A stretch of 64,000 nucleotides of DNA from Elasticomyces elasticus (taxonomy: Eukaryota > Ascomycota > Dothideomycetes > Mycosphaerellales > Teratosphaeriaceae): NCBI GenBank assembly GCA_035926095.1, contig JAVRQT010000003.1:434001-498000 (forward strand). The letters are read 5' to 3'. The notes under the pieces were generated by a model. That model saw only the letters and a program-made list of their open reading frames with translations, did not search any database and had not been told where the DNA came from. Both the position numbers and the translations under genes were made by a program. Each line of letters begins with the position of its first letter. Positions within the stretch are counted from its first letter, which is position 1. Shown here one piece after another: positions 42,622-52,705 of the stretch.

Positions 42622-44225
42622 CTACTCCTCCTCAACCGGAGCCTCCTCATCGTACTCCTCCTCGCCCTCCGACACAGACGCCTCCTGGTACTGCTGGTAC
42701 TCAGACACCAAATCGTTCATGTTCGACTCCGCCTCGGAGAACTCCATCTCGTCCATACCCTCACCCGTGTACCAATGCAAGAAAGCCTTGCGCCTGAACA
42801 TGGCACTGAACTGATCTCCTACACGCTTGAACAGCTCCTGGATGGACGTGCTGTTGCCGACGAACGTGGAGCTCATCTTCAGGCCGCGAGGAGGAATGGA
42901 GCACAGAGCAGTCTGCACGTTGTTGGGGATCCACTCAACGAAGTAGGCCGTGTTCTTGTTCTGGACGTTGCGGATCTGGTCCTCAACCTCCTTCATGCTG
43001 ACTGCGCCACGGTAGATGGCGGAGCAGGTCAGGTAGCGGCCGTTGCGGAAGTCGGAGGCGGCCATCATGTTCTTCGGGTCGAAGATCTGCTGTGTGAGCT
43101 CTGGCACGCTGACTGCGCGGAAGCTGTATGCGCCACGGCTGGTGAGAGGTGCGAAGCCAACCATGAAGAAGTGAAGACGAGGGAAGGGCACCATGTTGAC
43201 AGCGAGCTTGCGGAGATCGCTGTTGAGCTGGCCGGGGAAGCGGAAGCAGGTGGTCACGCCGGACATGACGGCCGAGACGAGGTGGTTCAAGTCGCCGTAG
43301 CTTGGGTTGTTGAGCTTGAGAGTGCGCATGCAGATGTCGTAGAGTGCCTCGTTGTCAATGCAGAAGGTCTCGTCTGAGTTCTCGACAAGCTGGTGCACCG
43401 AGAGGGTGGCGTTGTAGGGCTCAACGACGGTGTCGGAGACCTTGGGGGATGGCATGACGGAGAAGGTGGCCATCATGCGGTCGGGGAACTCCTCGCGGAT
43501 CTTGGAGATGAGGAGTGTGCCCATACCGGCACCGGTACCACCACCAAGGGAGTGGGTGATCTGGAAACCTTGGAGGCAATCACAGCCCTCGGCCTCGCGA
43601 CGCACGACATCGAGGACTTGGTCGACAAGCTCGGCACCCTCAGTGTAGTGTCCCTTCGCCCAGTTGTTACCGGCACCCGACTGGCCGAACACGAAGTTGT
43701 CCGGGCGGAAGAGAGCACCGAAGGGACCTGCGCGGACAGCATCCATGGTACCCGGCTCGAGATCGACGAGGACGGCACGCGGGACATACTTGTTGCCGGA
43801 AGCCTGTCGCGTGTCAGTATATACCTCATATTGGAGGTGAATATTAGGACATCGCATACCTCGTTGAAGTAGACGTTCATGCGCTCGAGCTGGAGGTCGG
43901 ACGTGCCGTTGTACCTATACCAAATCAGCAGCTGTTCTCGTCTCCTTCATGTGCGCTCAACATACACGCCGGAGCCATCGAGACCGTGCTCGCCGGAGAT
44001 CGTCTGCCAGAAGGCGGCACCGATTTGGTTACCCTGTGTTATGTCAGTCACAGGCTCTTCCCACCGCTAATCGCCCACCACATACACATTGGCCGGTCTG
44101 GAGATGAACCTGTACACACATCACTCGTTAGCCTGCTGTTTCTTCATTGTGGACATGGCAGACGCGGGGCACGCGTGCCAGCCCAGGGGTTGTGTTTGGT
44201 GCGGTGAACGTACGATCTCACGCAT
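42622..44225 (-). CDS. TUB2: Beta-tubulin
   Basis: Structural subunit of microtubules and the target of benzimidazole fungicides. Five exons: 44225-44214, 44109-44086, 44033-43966, 43914-43860 and 43803-42622. All junctions are GT..AG and keep the frame, giving 446 aa. Exon 1 encodes only MREI and exon 2 eight residues. Hallmarks are the MREIVHLQ autoregulation tetrapeptide at the start, the GTP loop GGGTGAGMGT, and an acidic EEEYDEEAPVEEE tail. Residues linked to resistance are in the sensitive state: His6, Tyr50, Phe167, Glu198 and Phe200. The intron-rich 5' end is typical of ascomycete tub2/benA genes. It shares its 5' region with a mitochondrial-type gene starting at 44477. Confidence 0.97.
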
Positions 44226-44476
44226 CTTCGCGGTTGTGGGAGGTCCGGAGGTGTAGTGTGAGGGTATATGTGTGTGGTCGAGGGTCGAAGAGGTTATGAG
44301 CAGCGCGTGTTGACGTTTCGATGTTGTTGCGGTGAGAGGCAGCAGCGATGTTTTGGTGCGGGAGAAACAACCGAGTTGTGGGCGCGCTAAGGAAGAACAC
44401 TTTTGACCGTCAGTCAGAAGTCGACGTATGTGCATTCGCTTTCACTGCCAAATGCGAGTCTTCGATTCACATCACC
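44226..44476. promoter_or_regulatory. Bidirectional promoter, beta-tubulin and mitochondrial-type gene
   Basis: A 251-bp gap between divergent start codons. It must contain both promoters and leaders. No clear TATA box. Confidence 0.55.
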
Positions 44477-45299
44477 ATGGCCTCACTACGATTACTGATC
44501 CCGCGCGCAAGCCTGACGCTTCACTCCAAGCAGCTACAAAGCCGGCTCATACTTCCGCAACTGCGATATGCCTCAACAACACCTCCACCGAAACCTCGAC
44601 TCCTCGAGAAGCCCGAGAGATTCAACCCACCCTCGCACCCATCTCGCATACGCTCGAGGCCAAAGTACGCCAACTATGGAGCACCGTTAAGTGGCCATGA
44701 GCGCGAAGCACAGAAGACGCGGCGGTATCCGCACATGATGCCGCCGCCAGGCAGCTTCATGTTCTGGTTCCTGACAGACAGGAATCTACATCTGTTCATT
44801 ACTTTGGTATGGCAGCCCAGTACAAAACACGCGATCAAGCACTGACGGTTGGCAGGGCATATTAATGTCCCTAGTAGGCGGCGTATGGTACCAAGACTTC
44901 ATGTCCAAAACCCCCTACGCCGATCTGCTACCACCCAATTCCATGATCTTCGCACACCCCATCGCTTTCTTCCAGCGTTGGGCAGAAATTTACTCAATGC
45001 ATGTTGACTACATCTCTGCTCAGACCGCAGAGCGAAGGAGGCAGAAGATGGATGATGTGCAGAAGCGATCGGATTACAGGAAAGCGCATGGCATTGGTCA
45101 GGAGGAGGGCGTGTTTGGCGGCTGGACGGCCAGGAGTGATGCTGAGGTGCTTGGGCCGGGTATGAGGGAGGGCATCGCGCCTGTTGATCCTGGGAAGGTG
45201 GAGGTGCAGGATGCTAGTCCAGTGGCTGGCGAGGAGACATTTATTGATTTCGAGGGTAAAGCGCAGCCGGCAAAAAAGAAGTGGCTGGGAATTTGGTGA
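44477..45299 (+). CDS. Conserved mitochondrial-type membrane protein
   Basis: No named family, but the layout resembles small mitochondrial inner-membrane proteins of ascomycetes. Two exons (44477-44806, 44856-45299) give 257 aa. Residues 1-30 (ASLRLLIPRASLTLHSKQLQ) form an Arg/Ser/Leu presequence. A Pro/Arg-rich stretch runs to about 90. A hydrophobic segment then spans the intron (FMFWFLTDRNLHLFITLGIL and MSLVGGVWYQDF), and is followed by SMIFAHPIAFFQRWAEIYSMHV and a Lys/Arg/Gln helix (AERRRQKMDDVQKRSDYRKA). The C-terminus is acidic, ending KKKWLGIW. If the 49-nt intron is missed, the last membrane segment and the whole second half are lost. Role unknown. Confidence 0.8.
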
Positions 45300-46438
45300 G
45301 GGTATGCAGGCTCAAGAAACCTGTTAGTCACCTCATTACTGCGCTTCCAAGCAGGCCTTTCTGAGGACCATCCATGTGCATACCGCAGCGTCGCCGAGAT
45401 GGCAGCATATCGCACTCGGCCTTCTTATATCGGTCCTCACGTTTGGATAGTACACCAGCGCTTTCCAGCATGAAGATACATTACATGATTGAGCTGAGTG
45501 GGCTTACATGGTTGAGCCGAGTGGGCTTACGATGGCATGGGCGGAAAAGCTGGCCACACTGAGCCTCGACAGCAAGGATGTAGTGGGAGAGCCAGCTCTA
45601 AATTGGAGGCTGGTCTTGGTCTCTTTAATGCTCTTGCTAAGTATGAACGACCCGAAGCAGAATGGCGCCAAAAAGGACGGCACCACCAATAGCGCAGCCA
45701 TGGCAAATGTCCAGCTCGAGTCCACCTGCTGCCTCGTGGAGTCTTTAAAAGCTCAAAAAGAAACCCTCCAAGGGCAACACACTCCCAGCTCCTATAAGGC
45801 GGAACTCGAGACCAGTCGGCACATTTTACAAGCCATTACGAACTGGACCTTTTCACGGGCAAGTCACACCGAAGTGTGACATATCCCAGTCCATCTCCTT
45901 ACTGAAACTCAGAAGAGTGCAGTTTCTGGAGACTAATCAAGCTAGCCGGTTGACGTCGACCCCACTGAGAATGCCAGCCTCGAAGTTGATGTCCGGGATT
46001 TGGTTAGGTTTATATGTAATTTGGAGGGGCTGCGCCGAAGTGGGTCCGCTTTCTGGATGGGAAGTGTGAAGAGTTTTGGGAAGGCACGAGATTTGTGGGG
46101 CTATATTTTGCGGCTGTGCTCTCGCAGCCTCACCAAAGATCAGTAATTGCGACAGAAGGACTTCGAGGTTGACATTCAGCCACATGTGGAGTTCAGACGT
46201 GGGCGCTTCAGCTCAGTAATCTAATAAAGTGTACGGCCGGATCGCAGGACCCAAGACTCAGCATAGGTATGCGAACATGGGCTATGCTCATCAGATCATC
46301 AGCGGCTGAATCTCACCATAACCTCGTGGAGCGAAGGGCAGAGCTCACAGATCAGGTGGTATGTATAAGTAGTGTCAAAGCAAACCGTCTCATCTCTACC
46401 AGCTTACCATCTGTTCATTCAACTCTGCTAATTGTACC
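45300..46438. other. Gene-poor stretch with possible gene relics
   Basis: About 1.1 kb. It holds the 23-bp tandem repeat at 45481-45533 and a few ORFs, notably 45508-45879 (+, 123 aa) and its antisense 45504-45725, which reads a hydrophobic stretch TFAMAALLVVPSFLAPF. Neither has family support. The neighbouring epimerase gene is broken, so decayed coding sequence is possible here too. Confidence 0.4.
45481..45533. repeat. 23-bp tandem repeat (about 2.3 copies)
   Basis: The unit TTACATGATTGAGCTGAGTG... recurs at 45504 with two base changes and partly again at 45527. Short local duplication of no known function. Confidence 0.8.
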
Positions 46439-47527
46439 ATGTCTTCCAAACTCTTCTTCATTACCGGCGCAACAGGGTTCATCGGCGTAAGGGTGCTTCA
46501 TGCTGTGCTCGAAGCAGAACACCGTGCACGTATTAGCGTGCGCAGCGAGGCATAGATCATAGATATCATGACATTGCTCTCCAGGTACATTGGCGAGATG
46601 GAGTTTGTGGTGGTCCCAGATATCACCATCCCAGACGCCTTCAGCCATGTACTGCACGGCGTAGACTACATTCTCCACATCGCCTCGCCCATGCCAGGGG
46701 CCGGCACGGACTTCCAGAAAGATTTTGTCGAGCCTGCAGTAGGAGGCACGGAGTCGATCTTGAGGGCTGCAAGCAAGACGCCGAGTGTAAAGCGTGTGGT
46801 TATCATGGCGTGCATTGGCTCGATCATGCCCTTGGACGGGTTGGGACGTCCGGATCTTGTCATCAAAGGTGTGACTGCTCGACAAAAACTGGCAGCACTG
46901 CACAGACACTAACTTGAGCCAGAGCACGGTGATGAAATCCCCATCGACCCAAGAATGTCTTTCCCCGACGGTGTTCCAGGCCAGACGACACGGTATCTCG
47001 CCTCTAAAATCCTCGCGCATCAAGCCACACAGCGTTTCGTGCAAGATCACCACCCGCACTTCTCGGTTATCACATTGCATCCTAGCTTCGTGCTTGGACG
47101 CAATTTCGTGCGAAAGAAAGCTGCGGATCTGCACGCTATGAACAATTTCAATGGTTGGTTTGTCCGTTCCCTTGAATCAGAGACACCAAATATGCCGCCA
47201 TATGTGATTGACGTTAGAGATGTTGCTCAAGCTGCACTTGCTGCTGCAACGGCCGAGTTTGATACCGAGCAGAGACCTCTCGAAGAGATTTTGCTGTCTG
47301 GCAAACAAATCGACTGGGATGCTTTGGCGGAATATGTGAAGGCGTCTCGTCCTACCTTTGATGTGAAGCTCAAAGGTCCATTCCCAAAATTCGTGGGAAT
47401 TGATACTGCCAAGGCAGAGCGTGTATTAGGTTCGAGATCAGGATCGTGGGAGGCAATGACGGATGATGTGCTGGGTCAGCAGGAGAGCTTACGGGAGAAG
47501 GAGGCTTGGGAAGCATCAACGGCGTAA
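46439..47527 (+). pseudogene. NAD-dependent epimerase/dehydratase family gene with two nonsense codons
   Basis: Atypical SDR of the dihydroflavonol-reductase/epimerase type, NAD(P)-binding. One open frame of 363 codons from ATG to TAA with no frameshift but two in-frame stops: TAG at 46553-46555 and TAA at 46913-46915. The protein sequence continues sensibly across both. The N-terminus has the Rossmann motif ITGATGFIGVRVL; later come VDYILHIASPMPG, TESILRAASKTPSVKRVV, QATQRFVQDHHPHFSVITLH and PSFVLGRNF. At the first stop Gln is the most likely lost residue, and at the second Gln also fits, so both could be C-to-T changes (CAG to TAG, CAA to TAA). The usual YxxxK catalytic pair reads RYLASK, which lacks an obvious loss at Lys. 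No intron with consensus ends removes either stop. Hence a recent pseudogene, or less likely a pair of sequencing errors. Confidence 0.82.
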
Positions 47528-47973
47528 AGAATCGTAGCTCGGAAGTCAGGTGCCTCCAATCATAGCATGTTCCGAGGGGTGTCGCTCCTTTTGATCGTGG
47601 CCTGCATATCAGCCTCGTCACTAGGCGCAACCGTTGCTGCGAGGAGTCTCGTGGTACGAAACAGCGCGAGTCTACAGAATCTTACCCGGTATATCGAAAG
47701 AGCAGAGAGCCATTGTAGCTAGTGTGGAGTCTTCCATGCAGCGAGGCGTTAAAGAGATTCGTAGAAAAGTCGCTTGGACATCGTGAGACACATCGCATGA
47801 TGCAGGTAACTTGAGCATTGCCAGCCTACGTTACGCTACTTCGAGCTTGAGCAGCCGGCCTTTTCACCGCCTGTTCAAGCACTTGCAAGTGCAGTTATCA
47901 CCCGTACGCCGCGCGTTGATGATCGATGAAAGCGCTTCCTTGCCCATTGTCATGCCTCTCATAGCACCTTCGC
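47528..47973. other. Convergent intergenic region
   Basis: Between the epimerase pseudogene (+) and RPL35 (-). No gene seen; RPL35 3' UTR is expected at the right end. Confidence 0.45.
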
Positions 47974-48492
47974 TTACTCGGCCGTGATGGCGTAATTTCG
48001 CTGCGGGAAATGCGCCTGCCTCTTCTTCTGCTTCTGCGTCACAATGCTCGCCTCGTCCTTGGTGAGCGCCCGACGCTTCGCGCGCGTGAGCTTAGGTCGG
48101 AGGTCGAGAGGCAGGTACTTCTTCTTCTCGTAGAAGATGCGGAGTTGATGGCGCTGGTTCTGGTTGATGACGGTGAGGATGCGGGCGATGGCTTTGCGGA
48201 CGTCGTGGCTGAGCAATGACCGTTAGTCCATATTCAGATGCAATTGTCGCTTTCCATATTGGAAGTATCTCCTCACGTACATCTTGTTCAGCTTGCTCTG
48301 TGCGCCACCGGCAATCTTCTGTGTTCGCAGTGCCACGAGCTCATTCTTCTGCTCCTCCAATTGCTTCCTCAACTCCTCCTTGTTCTTGCCCCAGAGCTGC
48401 GAGGCCCGGATCTTGTTGGACGTCGACTGTGGCGTTTGTTAGCGCTCCACACTGGCATTTCGTCAAGCCTGCGATTTGTGTGTCCGTACCAT
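47974..48492 (-). CDS. RPL35: 60S ribosomal protein L35 (uL29)
   Basis: Component of the large ribosomal subunit near the exit tunnel. Three exons: 48492-48490 (only the ATG), 48426-48281 and 48208-47974, giving 127 aa (yeast 120, human 123). Introns are 63 and 72 nt. Conserved strings are ASQLWGKNKEELRKQLEEQK, NELVALRTQKIAGGAQSKL, HDVRKAIARILTVINQNQRH, YLPLDLRPKLTRAKRR and HFPQRNYAITAE at the end. A first coding exon of a single ATG followed by an early intron is common in ribosomal protein genes. If introns are ignored only the third exon is found and the start is lost. Confidence 0.95.
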
Positions 48493-48708
48493 TGTGAGGG
48501 AGTGTGTGGGCGTGCGTCGTGAAGGGATTGGTGTTGTCGACGTTCGCGTGATGTCGACTAATTTCGAGGTCCGATTTCGAGCAAGGCAAGTCCCGTGTCT
48601 TGTGGAGCAAAGTATTGGCGCTTTAACCGCTTTGGGCCGCGACACTTGGACAAAGACCGAGGATGCCTTGCTCACATCTCAAGCATAACACTCACCACAT
48701 AGCACAGC
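48493..48708. promoter_or_regulatory. Bidirectional promoter, RPL35 and GOS1
   Basis: A 216-bp gap between divergent start codons. No clear ribosomal-protein control motif is assigned by eye. Confidence 0.55.
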
Positions 48709-49489
48709 ATGTCAGCGCAAGGGACCTGGGCGCAAGTCCGGCAGCAAGCACGAGCACAGGAGACACAGGTATAGCATATCCCAGAGAAGCGTATATGAAG
48801 AGTACTGACAATGCTCAGACCGAGGCGCTGTTTCACACATACGCGCAGTTCGCCTCGACGACAGAGATAGAGCCTAAGCCGAGCGACGAGGAGCGAAGAA
48901 CAGAAGAGCAGCTAAACGAGATACTGGAGAAGGTACGCGTGCTCCACCACCAAGAAGGGGTTATGGTCTGACTGACGCTGACCAGCGCACAGCCATTCTC
49001 CAGCAACTTGCTCGACTCCTTGACAGTGAACCGACTCCCTCTGCCCTGAAATTAACTAACCTAGCCCGACATCGGGAGATCTTACAACAACACCGCACCG
49101 AGCTCTCACGCCTCAAATCGCAAATCACCACTGCCCGGGACCGTGCGAACCTCCTCTCCAATGTACGAAGCGACATCTCTGCATACAGAGCTAGCGCCCA
49201 GGATCCACATTCTGGAGAAGCAGAGTACATGTTGGACGAGCGCAGACGATTGGATAACAGTCACACCATGATGGACAGTGTGCTGAGCCAGGCTTATGCG
49301 ACAAATGAGTCTTTTGGTATGCAGAGGGAGACGCTAGCGAGCATCCAGCGGAGGATCACAGGAGCTGCGGCACAGATCCCTGGGATCAATGGGTTGATGC
49401 AGAGGATTGGGAGTAAGAAGCGAAGGGATGGCATAATACTTGGAAGCTTCATTGCGTTGTGCTTCTTGGCGCTGCTGTGGTTTTGGTAG
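48709..49489 (+). CDS. GOS1: Golgi Qb-SNARE Gos1 (GS28)
   Basis: SNARE for intra-Golgi and early endosome-to-Golgi fusion. Three exons (48709-48768, 48819-48932, 48986-49489) give 225 aa (yeast Gos1 223). The N-terminal helix begins SAQGTWAQVRQQARAQETQT. A middle helix pair (about 85-140, AILQQLARLLD, REILQQHRTELSRLKSQI) is followed by the SNARE motif at about 150-200 (RRRLDNSHTMMDSVLSQAYA, RETLASIQRRI, NGLMQRIGSKKRRD). A single C-terminal membrane anchor ends the protein (ILGSFIALCFLALLWFW). The two introns are 50 and 53 nt, both consensus. RPL35 lies head-to-head 216 bp away. Confidence 0.93.
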
Positions 49490-49770
49490 TCGGGAATATC
49501 AGGAACCGGTACGAAGCACTTAGACCCGGGTTTGCCTTTAGCGAGGCGTTGCGATATGAAATCGTGTAAAAGTAAAGGTATGTGAACGTTCTGGCGCTGA
49601 TCAAGCCATGCAAACGAGACTGACAGATCTTCGACACTCCAGTATGTATATTATCTACAGCACAGCCTGCCAACTTTTGAGCGTGAGCTTCATGTCTTTA
49701 CCGAAAAGGAGCCCAGCTCCGGATCTTTGCAGCCCGCCCACCACATTGGCTTCGAATGCCCACGCGTCCA
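49490..49770. terminator. Convergent 3' region after GOS1
   Basis: A 281-bp gap between the GOS1 stop codon and the stop of a possible small protein on the minus strand. Nothing else seen. Confidence 0.3.
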
Positions 49771-50007
49771 TCACCTACGAGCAACCTTCCTCGTTCCAGT
49801 CTTTTGGTTGCGCGACATCGCTGGTACTGGATCCTCAGCACACTGCACGCAATGGGCCTCCATCTTCACAGTCGCCCAGATGTCGCCACGTCCGCACGGT
49901 CGCTGCACTAGAGCTGATGACGGACAGAACGCTGCAAAGACTGTCTTGGTGTGACCGCACGTGTGGGTGTGGGCGTAGTATCTGGCATTCACGGTCAGCG
50001 GGGTCAT
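49771..50007 (-). CDS. Possible small Cys/His-rich protein
   Basis: No named family. ATG-initiated 78-aa frame: TPLTVNARYYAHTHTCGHTK, then TVFAAFC, ALVQRPCGRGDIWATVKMEA and HCVQCAED. The C-G-H...C...C-G...C-x2-C spacing looks like a small zinc-binding module and the sequence is not low-complexity, which argues for a real gene. The C-terminus is basic. An upstream exon could exist (the frame continues to 50031 without an ATG). Found in a gene-poor stretch, so it may be a lineage-specific or relic gene. Confidence 0.45.
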   Translation of the reverse strand: MTPLTVNARYYAHTHTCGHTKTVFAAFCPSSALVQRPCGRGDIWATVKMEAHCVQCAEDPVPAMSRNQKTGTRKVARR

Positions 50008-52705
50008 TGCTGAGGTGGTGCTAGGTGGCAACTGACTTGCACATGGTCGCGGGTGGAGACTGTACGCTGGTCTGTGCAGTGACGTTTGATGCGGTGGCTT
50101 GGCCGGACTGAGTAATACGGACTTCTTCTACACTGCGGTCAGCACTCGGCGAGGACAGTGCCTTGTGCAAGACCTACGCTGCAGGTTGACTGGTTGGCTC
50201 TGCTTCAATTCGAGGGCTGCGATGCTGATAGTGGCTTGCAAATTCTGCGCTGAATGCTGATGAGAAACAGCAAAACCAGGAGATTGCACGGCATTATATG
50301 GACGGGTCTGACATCGGATCTGTACTCGGTGCGACCTCGAGCAATCTGCTTTCTGTGTGTACTCATGCCACCACTGGCTCTAAGAAGACTTGGACGCTGT
50401 CCGAGACGTTTGCTTCTTGTGGCCCGACTGGCACAAGGTTTACCAGGAACAACTGCGCGAGTGTCAACATGGTGGTCTCGCTTGATGAGGATTGATGATG
50501 GGAAGCACAGACAAATATACAGCCGTCTTCCGCAAACTGCATGCTTTCACAGCATGAGTACCGCCGGAAGCCCAATCGCTGTCTTTACGACCAAATCACA
50601 ACCGCGCGGAAGCCGGATCCGCTGGGCCTGAGAGCGCACGCGAGTGTGACAGGCCGGGCTCACAACACTCACAGATCGACTGTGGGACCATGCCCGTATC
50701 TCGCAAACCACACTCAGCTATCGGGTCCTTGCAGCCGGGCCATGCACTCGGATTCCGCAACGTGCAAGGTCAAGGATGCAACGGAGGTTTGCCAGTAGAA
50801 GAGTTCGCACAGCGCGAGTAGACACGGCAACATGCATATCCGTCTGGTAGGGCTGAAGACCTTGGTGTGACTATGTCGTTGCACCATCGGCAATGGACGA
50901 GAGTGCAGAGCAGCAAACTGGACGCTGAGGCTTCCTGTACTCATTTTGATTGTCGCGGGATATCAACCTCGACAACGAATTGGGGACTCAGGGTCGTGGT
51001 CCTGATGATGATGGGCACGAACGACGACAATACATCAGCCTGTCGCTACCACAGCTTCACAACCTTGAAGCATCACAAATATGCCTCGCGTTCATAAACC
51101 TCACACATTAGGTCACGTGGGTCTTCTCCACCACGCGACCTATGAAAACTCAGCTTCACCGCTGTTTCATCGTGGCTTGCACGAGTGCATTGCTAGTTTG
51201 TTGGCTGTCAGACGGTTTCAGCTAGTGAGTTAGATAGTATAGAGTATGAGCTTGGTCCATAGTCCATGGTCGTGGGCAGTGGGTTTTCTGCTGGTGGACG
51301 AGGCAATCATTGTCGACCGCTTGATTATGTTGATTTATGCGTGCCATGTTGCAATCCTGAAAGACGCCGACGGCGACTTGAGACAAGTCCGGGCAATGTT
51401 GTTGTCTTGATCGTATATGCTGCTGTCGGTTCAGTGATGGTGTCGGGTCTTGGCAGCCGGCGTCGTCTTCCTTTTCTTTCACTTCGTCAATCTTCTTTTC
51501 CTCCGCAACATGGGCGTCCTCGGGAGCGCGACACGTCAGATTCGGCTATGCTCGATGACATGACCACATCGCTGGCAGTGCGTGCGCGCGCGTTGTCCGG
51601 TCGGTACGTGGCACAAGCTCATTCGTAGCGGGTCCCTCTCATGCAGGACCACTGCACGATCCCGGCGAGCAGAGTGCGGTAACTATTTCCAATGCTTTCT
51701 GCTTTCGCACTCTACATTTCGTCCTTTCGGTCGCATTTTGGGCAGCAAAGGCTCTGGCGTTGGAGGAGTTTGGTTGCTTTGCGCTGGCGAAAGAGCTTGC
51801 TTACAGATAGTGGTCAGGATCCAGATATCGTACGTTAGGCGAACCGCTGGGCCAGCACACCGTGAACAGTGTCGAGGGCACCACTGGATCGCAGGCGCCC
51901 TGGGAAGACTGAAAACTGCGCTTCCGCCCAACAACCATCGCCATCATCTGAACCAGCAAATCTTAGTGGCAATGCACCATTCGCAGTGACCCCGTACGAA
52001 GAGAGCAGGCTACGGATATACCAGCCATCTTCCGCATCTCGCAGGCCTTGACGTGACGTCGAGCCTCACAGCACCAGCCATTGCAGGCATTGCGCTCAAC
52101 TCTGTTGTCCCATTGGTGCGCAATTGAGCATCTGGAGCGAATAGGAAGCAGCCTGGCCAGTGACAGCGCACAGCACACAAGGTAGGCCATCCTCGATCTC
52201 AAAATGGTATGTTCTCTGGTATAGTATGACTGATGGTTCTTAGCGACTCTGCTATCGTAGCTGCTGCGTTCGTCTGTTCCTCCTCCGATAACGGCTAGCC
52301 GTTCTGGTCTGCTGTCGCCGCATCTTGCAGTCGGTTGAGATCGGCGCATACATCCTTATTGGGTGTCAGCGTTGTCCAGGGCATCGCATTGCAATCTCCT
52401 AATCATCTTCGGATCCAGCCACTGATCCACGTCAAGCGCTTGCCTGTGCTTTCAGTCGCCGAACTTCCAACGGCGCCGACACAGTTCCTGTTCTGGTGCT
52501 CGCATAACCGACTGACATCCGACAAGACTTACGATTTACTCTTTCGAAGCCGGTGGTGGCTCGTACACTCAGACGCGTGGATCACTGCACATACTCGGGC
52601 GCTCAGCGGCGACAGCCAAGCGAACCTCAGCGTCTTTCCTGGAAGCTCAATCGATCCAAGTCCTTCGACGTCGAGAATTGTCAGCGAATGCGTTTCTGAC
52701 AGCAT
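50008..52705. other. Gene-poor stretch of 2.7 kb
   Basis: I see no confident gene. The ORFs are short and unlike known families. One at 50298-50495 (+, 65 aa) has an ATG and reads ATTGSKKTWTLSETFASCGP followed by TGTRFTRNNC; it is listed separately with low confidence. No repeats long enough to suggest a transposon were noticed by eye. Confidence 0.4.
50298..50495 (+). CDS. Doubtful small ORF
   Basis: 65-aa ATG-to-stop frame, Cys at 21, 41 and 53, otherwise Thr/Ser-rich. It resembles the 49771-50007 protein only weakly in Cys placement. May be chance; listed because it lies in a region otherwise without genes. Confidence 0.2.
   Translation: MDGSDIGSVLGATSSNLLSVCTHATTGSKKTWTLSETFASCGPTGTRFTRNNCASVNMVVSLDED

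Noticed and set aside
42613..43872. Long + strand ORFs (42613-43377, 43393-43872) opposite beta-tubulin
   Set aside because: Antisense shadows of a highly constrained coding exon.
45504..45879. Overlapping ORFs on both strands, one hydrophobic
   Set aside because: No homology signal, poor start context, in a repeat-bearing gene-poor region.
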